A stretch of 64,000 bases of DNA, from positions 230,327 to 294,326 of the forward strand of contig NZ_RDFA01000001.1 of the NCBI RefSeq assembly GCF_004118325.1, given 5' to 3'. A model generated the notes under the pieces. It worked only from the letters and a program-made list of their open reading frames with translations, did not search any database and was not told the origin of the DNA. Both the position numbers and the translations under genes were made by a program. Source of the DNA: Halorientalis pallida. Its GTDB lineage: Archaea; Halobacteriota; Halobacteria; Halobacteriales; Haloarculaceae. Shown here piece after piece: positions 34,978 to 43,664 of this stretch; positions within the stretch are counted from its first letter, which is position 1, and each line of letters opens with the position of its first letter.

Positions 34978-37053
34978 ATGATGGCCTGGGTGGCGGCCAA
35001 TGGGGGGGTTAGAGCCATCGGGGGCGCCGGAGAGACGACGGTTCGGACCGTCGACTGGGAGGATCGCCGATCCGGACCGGAACTCGTACAACCGGTCGAG
35101 GACTGCGTGACCGGGAGTCTCTCCGAACTGCGTGTCCCCGTTGAGAACGCAACGCTGACCGACGCGTCCGGGGGACGGCAGTACGATCTGTCCGAGCCGG
35201 TCGCGCTCGACAGGGGACAGTTCCTGCTCGACTGTCGGCTGGCAGTCGGTGCGTCCGCCGGGCGCGAGGCGCGAGGCGGGCCGGCGATGGAACTGTACTG
35301 CCGGTTCGACGGGCCCGCGTTCGTCCGTCGAGTGGGCGACCAGATCGTGGTCAGCCTCGGGGAGGAGCGACCGGTGACACTCGGGTTCAGGGAACACTGC
35401 GAGGACCCGTCGACGGTCACGGTGCCGCCGACGCCGGCGGGCGTCGCGGACGCGATCAGTCACCTGTCGGCGGCGCTCCGGACGACCGGCCCGGCGCGGT
35501 CACATCCGTCGATGCGGGATCACCCGCCCGTCGTCGAGGTGGGCGACGAGCGGTCGATTCCCGACGCCGTCGAGGCGGCGACGCCCGACACGGGAATCGA
35601 ACTCCAGTTGCCCGAGCACCTGGAGTACCTGTTCGTCGGCGCGCCGCTGGCGTACTATCTGGGCGCGACCGTGACCGTCGAGGCCGGCGCGACGCCGAAA
35701 CTGGTCGCTCCGAGCACGGACGTGGAGTGTCGGTTCCGGGAACTCCCGACCTTCCAGCACGGCGTCGCGCGCCTGCTCAGACAGGTGTTTTTCTACGATA
35801 CGCTGGTCCGGGACCTGGACGGAGAGTCGCCGGCCTGTCGCGAGGCACTGCTGGACCGGTTCGGCCTCGACCCGGCGGCGTTGCGGAACCGGACGCCCGC
35901 CGAGCGGCTGGCGCGGTACTTCTGTGTCACGGAGCCTGACTTCGAGGAGTACCTGCCCGAGTGGCACTTCTCGACGTACGCCGCGCCGGAACGGGACAAC
36001 GTCCGGTCGCTCCCGTACCTGCTGGACGCGTTGAGCCTGATCTACCTGCCCGAGGCCTCCGAGCTGCGGGGGACGGAGTTGCTCGAACGGACGCTCGACG
36101 ACTTCTACCGGTCGGGGAGTCACGCTGGTCGGCGTTCGGTGGCCTCGGTCGACCGGGTGGACCCGGAGCTTCGGGCCGGTCGCATCCACGCCTGGCTGGC
36201 GAATGGTGCACCCATCGACGCGTTCAAGACCTCGCCGCAGGCCTACGAGAACCGGCGACAGTATCAGGACCGTCGGGGGACGCCGCTGTCGGTGACGGTC
36301 GTGCTCAACGACGAGGAGATGTACGACGAACACACGGCGGTCGCTGACATCTACGAGGAGCGATCGGCGGACCTGCCGCTGTCGGTCGACATCGAGGAAC
36401 ACCTCAGCAGCGCGGAACTCGCCGAAGTGTTCGCCTCACCCAACGACTTCGTCCACTACATCGGCCACTGCGACGCCGACGGGCTGGAGTGTCCCGACGG
36501 GCGGTTCACGGCGTCGTCGCTGGAGCGCTGTGAGACGCGCACGTTCTTCCTCAACGCCTGTGGCTCCTACCACGAGGGCCTGGAGTTGATCGAACGGGGG
36601 AGCGTCGGCGGTGCGGTCACGCTGACGAAGGTGCTGGATCGGCAGGCTGCGAAGGTCGGCACCGCCTTCGCGCGCCTGCTCGTCCACGGGTTCGGCCTCG
36701 AACCGGCGATGCAGTTGTCGCGCCGGCGGATCATGATGGGGAAAGACTACGCCGTCGTCGGGGACGGCACGTACACGCTCGCACCGACGCCCGACAGTCC
36801 GGTCGTTGGCTGGCTCGAACACGGAAACGGCGGTTTCCGGCTGTCCTGTGAGGCGGTGACCGGCCGCCGGATCGGCGACTGCTTCCAGCCGGCCTTCACC
36901 GAGGAGTCGGCCTACCACGGGACGGCGACGGAGACTGTCCTCGACCGCGGCGAACTGGTGGAGGTCCTGTCGGAGACGCCGCTTCCCATCATATACGACA
37001 ACGAGTTCCACTGGTCGGACGACCTGGCGACGGAACTCGGCCGGGGCCGCTGA
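34978..37053 (+). CDS. Large caspase-like/CHAT-type protease domain protein
   Basis: 691 aa. Near the C-terminus, DFVHYIGHCDADG (His497) and FFLNACGSYHEGLE (Cys528) form a His/Cys pair. They sit in a CHAT/caspase-like context: after the Cys, IERGSVGGAVTLTKVLDRQA and FARLLVHGFGLEPAMQLSRR match the 'G....I.T.W.V.D..A..L...F...L' course of CHAT domains. The first ~430 residues (with HLEYLFVGAPLAYYLGATVT and PTFQHGVARLLRQVFFYDTL) are unrecognised and likely the sensing part. CHAT proteases are effectors of bacterial and archaeal programmed responses. Whether this one is active is not shown. Start ATG 34978 (a second ATG follows at once). No obvious partner is encoded next to it. Confidence 0.75.
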   Translation: MMAWVAANGGVRAIGGAGETTVRTVDWEDRRSGPELVQPVEDCVTGSLSELRVPVENATLTDASGGRQYDLSEPVALDRGQFLLDCRLAVGASAGREARGGPAMELYCRFDGPAFVRRVGDQIVVSLGEERPVTLGFREHCEDPSTVTVPPTPAGVADAISHLSAALRTTGPARSHPSMRDHPPVVEVGDERSIPDAVEAATPDTGIELQLPEHLEYLFVGAPLAYYLGATVTVEAGATPKLVAPSTDVECRFRELPTFQHGVARLLRQVFFYDTLVRDLDGESPACREALLDRFGLDPAALRNRTPAERLARYFCVTEPDFEEYLPEWHFSTYAAPERDNVRSLPYLLDALSLIYLPEASELRGTELLERTLDDFYRSGSHAGRRSVASVDRVDPELRAGRIHAWLANGAPIDAFKTSPQAYENRRQYQDRRGTPLSVTVVLNDEEMYDEHTAVADIYEERSADLPLSVDIEEHLSSAELAEVFASPNDFVHYIGHCDADGLECPDGRFTASSLERCETRTFFLNACGSYHEGLELIERGSVGGAVTLTKVLDRQAAKVGTAFARLLVHGFGLEPAMQLSRRRIMMGKDYAVVGDGTYTLAPTPDSPVVGWLEHGNGGFRLSCEAVTGRRIGDCFQPAFTEESAYHGTATETVLDRGELVEVLSETPLPIIYDNEFHWSDDLATELGRGR

Positions 37054-37129
37054 CCGTTTTCACTGGCGAAAGGACCCACCGGACCTCGATCTTCCCACGG
37101 CCGGCAGGTCTACCGGTGGTTTTACTCCC

Positions 37130-37283
37130 GAACTAGTAGTTCGATATTCACTTTTGATATTCAGACCAAAGGCATATAATTAGCCGGCTCGAAACTCAGA
37201 TGTATAATTGTTGGTCGCGTAATTCAACTCGTTATCAACGATAAAATTAAATACCGTAATACAATATATACATTCATAGGACG
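37130..37283. promoter_or_regulatory. Unusually AT-rich upstream region of tbsP with repeats
   Basis: This stretch is far richer in A and T than the genome around it. It holds a perfect inverted repeat GAACTA-G-TAGTTC (37130-37142) and a direct repeat GATATTCA (37143-37150 and 37156-37163, 13-bp spacing). TATA-like ATATAATTAG lies near 37175 and a TATATATAC stretch at 37262-37270, just before the ATG. The repeat spacing, about one helical turn plus, suits regulator binding. Which protein binds is unknown; autoregulation by TbsP or control by TrmB are guesses. Confidence 0.55.
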
Positions 37284-38102
37284 ATGAGCCAAAACCTGCT
37301 TGCGGACGGCATCGCGGACCTACTGAGGACCGAGTTGTCGGCTGCCCCCACCGAATCGTATCTCGTGAACCCCTCGCGAGAGACAATCGAAGAGCTGGTA
37401 TCGGTAATGAGTACGCTGGAGTCCCCACCCGCCGTCGACCTGCTGGCGGCCGAACGGCCGCTCAAGGACGTGATGGACGACTTCATCATCGCGAGCCGGG
37501 CGGCGAACCTTGTCGCCGACGGCGTGCTGTCCATCCGGACGGCCGAGAATCCCCCGGAGAACGCCCTGTTCGTCACCGACGACGAGGTCGTCGCCCTCGT
37601 CGCGGCCGGCGAGACGGTGGCCGGGCTGACGACCGACGACGACGAGTTCGTCGAGAGCGCCCGTGAGCGCTACGACGCTATCTGGGAGAGCGCAGACGAG
37701 TTCGGTCTCCGGACCCCGCCGCTGACGGAAGTCCGGGAGACGCTGTCGAGCGACATCAGCGAGGGCACGGCGACGGACTTCGACGAGGTGCTCGCCTCTC
37801 TTCAGACCGCACGCGGCAACGGGGACGGCCTCGACGAGGTGACGATCAGCCTCCTGGTTGCCGCGAAAAACGGCGAGTTGCTGTACGACATCAGCAAGTG
37901 GGGCGAGGACATCGGCCTCGCCTCGAAGGCAACCTTCTCCCGCACCAAGACCAAGCTCGAAGACATGGGCCTGATCGACACCGAGAAGGTCCCCATCGAC
38001 GTGGGCCGCCCGCGGCTCCGGCTGATGCTCGGTGACGAGCGCCTCGAAGACGCCGACTCGGACCAGCTGGCCAACGTGGCCCAGAGCCTGCTGTCGAGTT
38101 GA
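37284..38102 (+). CDS. tbsP: Transcriptional regulator TbsP
   Basis: 272 aa, matching the haloarchaeal DUF5821 family whose Haloferax member TbsP acts with TrmB on glycolysis/gluconeogenesis promoters. The start MSQNLLADGIADLLRTELSA is typical. The N-terminal ~150 residues look like a sensor (VDLLAAERPLKDVMDDFIIA, FVTDDEVVALVAAGETVAGL). The C-terminal part carries the winged helix: VTISLLVAAKNGELLYDISK, then DIGLASKATFSRTKTKLEDM as recognition helix, then LIDTEKVPIDVGRPRLRLML. Likely a DNA-binding repressor. ATG 37284 lies about 20 nt from a TATATATAC stretch. Confidence 0.85.
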   Translation: MSQNLLADGIADLLRTELSAAPTESYLVNPSRETIEELVSVMSTLESPPAVDLLAAERPLKDVMDDFIIASRAANLVADGVLSIRTAENPPENALFVTDDEVVALVAAGETVAGLTTDDDEFVESARERYDAIWESADEFGLRTPPLTEVRETLSSDISEGTATDFDEVLASLQTARGNGDGLDEVTISLLVAAKNGELLYDISKWGEDIGLASKATFSRTKTKLEDMGLIDTEKVPIDVGRPRLRLMLGDERLEDADSDQLANVAQSLLSS

Positions 38103-38142
38103 GGCCTGCGCTTTTTTGAGCCCCGGTCGCGTTCGGCCACCA

Positions 38143-39861
38143 ATGACAGTCGCTCTCGTCGGTTCGGGACCGGCACGTGACGCGGTCGCCGCCGCACTGG
38201 GAGACGTCGACGCGCAGGTGACGGACCTCGATCCGACGGTCGTCGGCGGTGCCGACCTGGCGATCGTCGTCGGACAGGCCGGCGACGTTGCCTTCGAGAC
38301 GGTCGACGAGCGCGCCCGCGAGTCGGGCATCCCGTGGCTCGCGGTCGAGATCGGCGGCGTCGGCGGCTACCCCGTCGTCGAGGCCGCCGTGTCCGGATTC
38401 GGCCCCGGAACCGCCTGTTACCGCTGTCTCCAGTCCCGCGTGCGCTCGAACGCCGACCCCGCCCAGGAGCCACAGGCCGCACCCGACGCCGAGACGGCCC
38501 GGTTCGCCGGGGCCATCGCCGGCCGGGAAGCCGCGAAACTCGTCTCCGGCAAGCGGTCCTCGATCGTCGGCGGCGTTATCGAAGTCCCCCACACCCGGCG
38601 GCAGTTCCTGCCGGTCCCCAACTGCGTCTGTGCCGGCGGGCGCGACCGGACGCTGGGCGACGACCACGTCGACCGCGACCTGGAGGAAGCGCTGACCCGC
38701 GCCGAACGGGGTCTCGACGAGCGGGTCGGCGTCGTGGCCGAAGTGGGCGAAGCCGAGTCGTTCCCGGCCCCCTACTACCTCGCGAGCGTCGCGGACACGG
38801 GCGAGTTCAGCGACGCGACGGCGCCCCGACAGGCCGCCGGCGTGGCCGCCGACTGGAACGCGGCGTTCATGAAGGCACTCGGGGAGGGCTACGAGCGCTA
38901 CAGCGCCGGGATCTATCGCACTGCCGAGTTCGAGACCGGGACGGCCACCGAGATCGACGACGCCGTGCCACCGTCGACGTTCGTCTGTGCCGACGGCGAC
39001 GACTGGACGACCGCCGACGAACACACCGAGGTCGAGTGGGTCCCCGGCCGGAACCTCGACACCGACGGCGCCGTGTGGCTCCCCGCGGAGTTCGTCCAGT
39101 TCCCGCCGCCGACCGAGCGGTTCCGCCCGGCCGTGACCACGGGACTGGGACTGGGAAACAGCACCACCGAGGCGCTCCTGTCGGGCCTGTACGAGATAAT
39201 CGAGCGCGACGCCGCGATGCTCTCGTGGTACTCGACGTTCGACCCGCTCGGCCTCTCGGTCGAGGACGAGACGTTCGGCACCCTTCGGCGGCGGGCCAAG
39301 TCGGAGGGACTGGACGTGGTACCGCTCTTGCTCACCCAGGACGTGGACGTGCCCGTCGTGGCCGCCGCGGTCCACCGCGAGGAGTGGCCCCGCTTCGCCG
39401 TCGGCCTCTCGGCCCACCTCGACCCCGCACGCGCCGCGCGGTCGGCCCTGGCCGAAGCACTCCAGAACTGGCTCGAACTCCGCGGGATGGGGGCCGAGGA
39501 CGCCGCCGAGGAGAACGGTGCCATCGGTCACTTCGCGGACTTCCCCGGTGAGGCCCAGACGTTCCTCGCGGTCTCCAGTAGCGTTCCCGCCGAACAGGTC
39601 GGCCCCGCGGCGGTCCCCGACGGCCGCGCCCACCTCGACGCCGTCGTGGAGCGCCTGCGGGACGCCGATCTGGACGTGTACGGCTCGCGACTCACCCCCC
39701 GCGACGTGGACGCGCTCGGGTTCGAGGCCGTCCGGGCCGTCGTCCCGAGCGCCCAGCCACTGTTCTTCGACGACGCCTACTTCGGCGAGCGTGCCGAGTC
39801 GATCCCCGAGAGCATGGGCTTCGAGCCCCGACTCGACAGGGACCACCACCCGTATCCCTAG
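38143..39861 (+). CDS. YcaO-family ATP-dependent cyclodehydratase-like enzyme with N-terminal E1-like partner domain
   Basis: 572 aa. Residues 1-165 form an E1/ThiF-like partner segment with a probable tetrathiolate zinc site, Cys92/Cys95 (CYRC) and Cys161/Cys163 (NCVCAGG). Residues ~215-572 are the YcaO domain: GEGYERYSAG (247-256), GLGLGNSTTEALLSGLYEII then ERDA, and EALQNWLELRGMGAEDA match the ATP/Mg-binding Glu-rich motifs. YcaO enzymes activate peptide amides for azoline or thioamide formation. The fused layout suggests a peptide-modifying cyclodehydratase. No precursor peptide, dehydrogenase or exporter gene is adjacent. The C-terminus is HHPYP, not a canonical PxPxP. Target unknown. 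Confidence 0.85.
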   Translation: MTVALVGSGPARDAVAAALGDVDAQVTDLDPTVVGGADLAIVVGQAGDVAFETVDERARESGIPWLAVEIGGVGGYPVVEAAVSGFGPGTACYRCLQSRVRSNADPAQEPQAAPDAETARFAGAIAGREAAKLVSGKRSSIVGGVIEVPHTRRQFLPVPNCVCAGGRDRTLGDDHVDRDLEEALTRAERGLDERVGVVAEVGEAESFPAPYYLASVADTGEFSDATAPRQAAGVAADWNAAFMKALGEGYERYSAGIYRTAEFETGTATEIDDAVPPSTFVCADGDDWTTADEHTEVEWVPGRNLDTDGAVWLPAEFVQFPPPTERFRPAVTTGLGLGNSTTEALLSGLYEIIERDAAMLSWYSTFDPLGLSVEDETFGTLRRRAKSEGLDVVPLLLTQDVDVPVVAAAVHREEWPRFAVGLSAHLDPARAARSALAEALQNWLELRGMGAEDAAEENGAIGHFADFPGEAQTFLAVSSSVPAEQVGPAAVPDGRAHLDAVVERLRDADLDVYGSRLTPRDVDALGFEAVRAVVPSAQPLFFDDAYFGERAESIPESMGFEPRLDRDHHPYP

Positions 39862-39952
39862 GGAGAGATAGTTTTATCTCGCAGTGTGTGAAATACACAC
39901 ACGGGGTTGCTCGCGGACAGGCCAGCACCGTCCGGTAGCGGCCCGTGTATCC

Positions 39953-40102
39953 ATGACGACCGAATTCGACCTCCCGTGTGCGGACTGTGGCCAGGCACTG
40001 GTCCGGCGACAGGTCGACCGCGCGGGTGCGACGGTGACCGTGGCAGCGTGTCAGAACTGCGGCGGTCGGTACTACCCGGAATCAGCCTTGCAGAAGCTCT
40101 AG
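39953..40102 (+). CDS. Zinc-ribbon microprotein, 49 aa
   Basis: [20 protein letters not shown], then [18 protein letters not shown]. Two CxxC pairs with 21 residues between them form a small zinc ribbon. I preferred ATG 39953 over the frame from 39884, whose N-terminus is not conserved-looking. It lies 91 bp after the YcaO gene; an association with it is possible but unsupported. Its TAG is shared through CTAG with the convergent DUF63 gene. Confidence 0.68.
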   Translation: MTTEFDLPCADCGQALVRRQVDRAGATVTVAACQNCGGRYYPESALQKL

Positions 40103-41238
40103 ATGCCAAACGTGGCGCGGATCATGTCGCGGGTCCCGGGCCCCAGTCCGACCGCGACGATGGCAGTCAGCAAGAGCAGGGCGTAGCGGGGACTCTCCTC
40201 GAAGATCTCCCGGTCGAAGATCCAGACGACCGCCAGCGCGACGACCAGTTTCACGAGCAGGAACGGCCACGACGAGCCCAGCGCGGTCAACAGCGACGTG
40301 GGGAGGATCGTCTCGGCCGTGCTGATGATGAACGCGTTGGCGGGATGTTTCGGGCTGTAGACGGCGTCGACACCGAGGGCGCCGAGCCAGTCGGCGGCGA
40401 TGACGTTTGCGACGCCGTCGATGGCGTGGCCCCACAGCACGACCAGGCCGATCAGGCCGGTCCCGGCGTTGATCTCGGGCCGGAACCGGTCGACGCCGAG
40501 GTAGATCCCACCGGCCAGCGCCGTCGCGATCAGGACCACGCTCAGGAGTACCTGCGGGTAGAACTCGACGTAATCGGCCGTCAGCCCCAGCGAGACCAGG
40601 TAGCCGAAGGTCAGGAGGAAGGCTGCGCTCCCGACGGCCGCCATCGGCCACATGTAGGTCTCGACGTAGCCCTCCCGGCGAAGCCAGACGGTCACCAGCA
40701 GCGAGCCCAGCGTCACGAAGAAGACGGTGAAGTAGATGATCGGGCTGATGATCAACGTGTTCCAGGGGTACGCGATGGCCTGTGTCACGCCCTCGGGGAC
40801 GGCGTCGTTGGCGTCTTCGACGACACGGAGTGCGCCGCCGAACAGCATGAACGGCACCAGCGCGAAGAACAGGCCCCGGTCCCGGCCCACGTCGAGTCGG
40901 CGAAGTAACTGGAGGACCCCGATCAGTCCGAACAGCAAGACGACCATGTACCCCACCTCCGACACGAGTGTGTATCCCGGCTCGGCGACGACGGCACCGC
41001 TCGTCACGGCCTGCTGACACGCCACCTGGTTGTACAGCAGTTCCACGGAGCCACCGCTGTGAACGGCACACACCGCGTTGTTGGCGTCGGCGTAGACCGG
41101 CCCCCAGAAGTAGTGCCAAACGAACCCGCGATAGACGGCGTCGGAGAACGCCAGCGAGCCGAGGACCAGCGCCGCGACACCGGCCAGGGCGGTCGCCGTC
41201 CAGGCGCGTTCGGCGTCGATCCGCTCGGTCACCTGCAT
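40099..41238 (-). CDS. DUF63 family membrane protein
   Basis: 379 aa, about eight to nine membrane segments. The family signatures are [70 protein letters not shown] and [15 protein letters not shown]63 is an archaeal membrane family of unknown function. Start at 41238 (ATG) was chosen; a GTG nine bases upstream is also possible. Overlaps the zinc microprotein's stop by four bases. Confidence 0.9.
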   Translation of the reverse strand: MQVTERIDAERAWTATALAGVAALVLGSLAFSDAVYRGFVWHYFWGPVYADANNAVCAVHSGGSVELLYNQVACQQAVTSGAVVAEPGYTLVSEVGYMVVLLFGLIGVLQLLRRLDVGRDRGLFFALVPFMLFGGALRVVEDANDAVPEGVTQAIAYPWNTLIISPIIYFTVFFVTLGSLLVTVWLRREGYVETYMWPMAAVGSAAFLLTFGYLVSLGLTADYVEFYPQVLLSVVLIATALAGGIYLGVDRFRPEINAGTGLIGLVVLWGHAIDGVANVIAADWLGALGVDAVYSPKHPANAFIISTAETILPTSLLTALGSSWPFLLVKLVVALAVVWIFDREIFEESPRYALLLLTAIVAVGLGPGTRDMIRATFGI

Positions 41239-41338
41239 GCTCGACACCGCGCGAGCCGAGCGTTTCAGGGTTCCGATCCTGTGCGACCGGCGAACACGAC
41301 CGTGGCCGGCGGTCCGGCCGATCGCGCGTGCTTACCCG

Positions 41339-42130
41339 TCAACCATCGACGCGTGCGGCCACGTCCCGAGCCAGTTCCACCAGTCGTTCGTGATCTTGCC
41401 CGTTCGAGGCGACCAGTCCCCGGCTGTCGTGTCGCCAGCGATCACCCGAGAGGTCCGTCACGGTCCCACCGGCTGCCCGGACCATGTGGGCACCGCCGAC
41501 CGAGTCCCAAGGGTTGGGCCGCCGCGTCGTGATCGCCGCGTCGAGGCCACCGCTGGCGACGAACGCGAGCGCCGACTGCATACTCCCGAGCCGTCGCATA
41601 TCGCCACACTCACGCACCACCGCGTCCGCGAGCGTGGCGTAGGCCTCCCGGTCTCCGTGTGGCCCCCACCCGAGGACTGCGACCGCGAACGTCTCCGGAT
41701 CGGTCCGGTCGCTGACCGTGACCAGCTCACCGTTCAGTCGCGTCTCGTCGCCGGCCACGAACTCGTCGTCCATCGCCGGCATGACCGTCGCCGCGGCGAC
41801 CGGGTCGCCGTCCTCGACTCTCGCGACGCTCGTCGCCCACAGACGCAGGCCCCGGAGGTAGTTGGCCGTCCCGTCGATGGGATCGACGATCCAGGCGGGC
41901 CCCGTCGCCGGGACCGTCGACGGCGTGTCCGCCTCTTCACCGACGACCGGCACGCCGCTCTCCTCGTCCAGGTGCGCGACGACACGGTCCTGGGCCGCGG
42001 CGTCGGCGTCGCTCACCAGGTCGTTCTTGTGTGCTTTCGTCTCGAACCGTACGTCGGTCCGGAATCGGTCGGCCGCGACCGTCCCGCCGGCGCGGGCCGC
42101 ACGGGTCGCGAGGGCTGTCGGGTCGTCCAT
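41339..42130 (-). CDS. Inositol monophosphatase family phosphatase
   Basis: 263 aa. Metal-binding motifs GEEAD, WIVDPIDGTANY and NPWDSVGGAHMV are complete, so the enzyme should be active on inositol-1-phosphate, fructose bisphosphate or similar. KNDLVSDADAAAQDRVVAHL is the usual lead segment. ATG 42130; the long frame continuing upstream runs antisense-frame through the lipoprotein gene and is not real. 26 bp after the lipoprotein stop, so the two may be co-transcribed. Confidence 0.93.
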   Translation of the reverse strand: MDDPTALATRAARAGGTVAADRFRTDVRFETKAHKNDLVSDADAAAQDRVVAHLDEESGVPVVGEEADTPSTVPATGPAWIVDPIDGTANYLRGLRLWATSVARVEDGDPVAAATVMPAMDDEFVAGDETRLNGELVTVSDRTDPETFAVAVLGWGPHGDREAYATLADAVVRECGDMRRLGSMQSALAFVASGGLDAAITTRRPNPWDSVGGAHMVRAAGGTVTDLSGDRWRHDSRGLVASNGQDHERLVELARDVAARVDG

Positions 42131-42156
42131 ACCGGGTCCTCGCCGCCCGCGGACAA

Positions 42157-43323
42157 TTAGGTGATGATCTGTTCGGCGGTCCGCATGTCCGACGCGATGT
42201 CGTTGGATTCGACGGCCCGTTCGGCCGCACGCCGGCCCTCGAAGAATTTCTTCTGCGTCTCGTTGTCGACCTTTACCTCGGCGGCCCGATGCAGTGCATC
42301 CGCCGCGGCTTCCAGTGCCTCCATGACACCGGCGACTTCGTTCCCCTTCTCCTGCAGTCCGGTCGAATCGTCGATAATTCCGAAACCCGTCTTCGCGGAC
42401 CCGAAGCCGAACTGGGCCGTGCTGAGCGGTGAGAGCGCTCGTTCGTACTCCTGATCGTAGAACGCCGGAACGCCCTTCTGGAACGCTTTGATACCCCTCG
42501 CGCCTTCTCTCACGCCGCCCCGGACCTCCCGGAACGCCTGTAACTCGGATCGGATCTGATCCATCTTCTTCTCGTACACCTTGCCGATAGGGTCGAACAC
42601 CGAGACCGCCTCCTCGTCGATCTCGTTTTCCAACGGACGGTACAGTGACTGGGCCTCGTTCCGATACTCGTCGATGTTGTAGGTCGTCTGTTTGGCCCGG
42701 AGCGTACTCTCGGCGTAGAGTCGTTCGACCGCGTACTCGAACTCGTCGTAGGCGTCGATCAACTTCTCCCGGACACGGGCCAGGTCTTCCAGGAAGACCG
42801 TCACCTGTACCAGCGACAGGATGATGTTCTTCTGCCCCTCGGGCGCGTACTGCGTGGCCTCCTCCAGCGGTTCGCGCGCGTTCTGTGCCGACGTCCGTAT
42901 CTTCGGCGCGTGGAACGAGTCGATGGTCGCGTCCACGTCGAGCAGGGTCGCGTCGGGACCGGCGTACCCGACGTAGGTCGCGTAGGTCTTGCGTATCCCG
43001 TCCATCGCCTCGGTCATCAGCTCGGTCGCCTTCGGGTCCGTCTCGATCGGTGTCGGTGTCGGCCCCGAGTCCTCGCCGAATCCTGAATCGAAGTCCGCCT
43101 CGAAGGAACTCTCGTTGAACTCGAAGTCGACCTCCTCGAAGTCCCCCATGGAGAAGTTCCGCTCGCCGCTCATGTTGCCGAAGCTGAACTCGTCGTCGTC
43201 GGATTCGTTCAGAAACCCGTCGACGTGCGCCCCAGGACCGTTCCCCCGCCCACTGCTCTCCAGTGCCCCACACCCTGCGGTGAGTAGCGTGCCAGCCGTC
43301 GCAAGGAATGTGCGACGTCTCAT
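42157..43323 (-). CDS. Lipoprotein with helical domain, 388 aa
   Basis: MRRRTFLATAGTLLTAGCGA with lipobox Cys18. After a low-complexity Phe/Asp/Glu/Asn segment (30-90) comes a long helical region with many heptad-like repeats: MTEAMDGIRKTYATYVGYAG, LARVREKLIDAYDEFEYAVE, EALEAAADALHRAAEVKVDN. Coiled-coil-rich cell-surface protein; function unknown. ATG 43323 follows an AT-rich TTTAAATAG element by about 25-30 nt, supporting a leaderless start. Lies next to the tRNA-Leu scar region. Confidence 0.8.
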   Translation of the reverse strand: MRRRTFLATAGTLLTAGCGALESSGRGNGPGAHVDGFLNESDDDEFSFGNMSGERNFSMGDFEEVDFEFNESSFEADFDSGFGEDSGPTPTPIETDPKATELMTEAMDGIRKTYATYVGYAGPDATLLDVDATIDSFHAPKIRTSAQNAREPLEEATQYAPEGQKNIILSLVQVTVFLEDLARVREKLIDAYDEFEYAVERLYAESTLRAKQTTYNIDEYRNEAQSLYRPLENEIDEEAVSVFDPIGKVYEKKMDQIRSELQAFREVRGGVREGARGIKAFQKGVPAFYDQEYERALSPLSTAQFGFGSAKTGFGIIDDSTGLQEKGNEVAGVMEALEAAADALHRAAEVKVDNETQKKFFEGRRAAERAVESNDIASDMRTAEQIIT

Positions 43324-43664
43324 AAAGTAATCCAGAGTAACCGGCCTCATCCTATTTAAAAATGTCCCGGTTTGAGCCGGTTCTTTTTATTTCCAGTCGG
43401 TGTCACGCCACCAGTTCGACCGGCGGTAGTTCGGGAGTACGATTTGCGAGGGAAGATCGCTCCTGCTCACGGGACAGGCGCGTCCCGTTCGCTTCGAGGC
43501 CGCTCGATCGCGGCCTCGCCGAGTGGATCTTCCTGCACTGTTTTGCGAGGGGCCGTAGTGGCCAACAGTGCGAGGGAAGGGATTTGAACTTGGGTCGGGC
43601 ACAGCCCGACAGCGTTCAAACCCTTCGTCGCAGGCCGAGCGCGCCGGCGTGGCGCCCTCAGGCA
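43324..43664. other. Gene-free stretch with tRNA-Leu 3'-end copies and hairpins
   Basis: No credible gene is seen in these 341 bp. They hold two perfect hairpins: ACGGGAC/GTCCCGT (43469-43475 and 43482-43488) and CGAGGCCGC/GCGGCCTCG (43495-43503 and 43510-43518), plus GTCGGGC/GCCCGAC (43594-43600 and 43604-43610, 3-nt loop). Short copies of the tRNA-Leu end occur at 43445-43455 (11 nt) and 43544-43551 (8 nt, weak). This looks like the leftover flank of an integrated element rather than a functional gene region. The promoter of the lipoprotein gene (TTTAAATAG near 43350) is at its left edge. Confidence 0.7.
43569..43589 (-). repeat. Duplicate of tRNA-Leu 3' end (att-like scar)
   Basis: 21 bp identical to the 3' end of the tRNA-Leu gene (43665-43685): it covers the T-loop, the 3' half of the T-stem and the acceptor strand. 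The copies are direct repeats 96 bp apart. The match stops exactly inside the T-arm, where the flanking base changes. Archaeal tyrosine integrases leave such partial tRNA copies as attL/attR when an element integrates. No integrase is visible in the window. Confidence 0.75.

Noticed and set aside
41339..43273. Long minus-strand frame of 644 codons spanning the phosphatase and the lipoprotein gene
   Set aside because: Only the part from 42130 matches the inositol-phosphatase family; the rest is the wrong frame of the lipoprotein gene and has shadow-like Arg/Gly composition.
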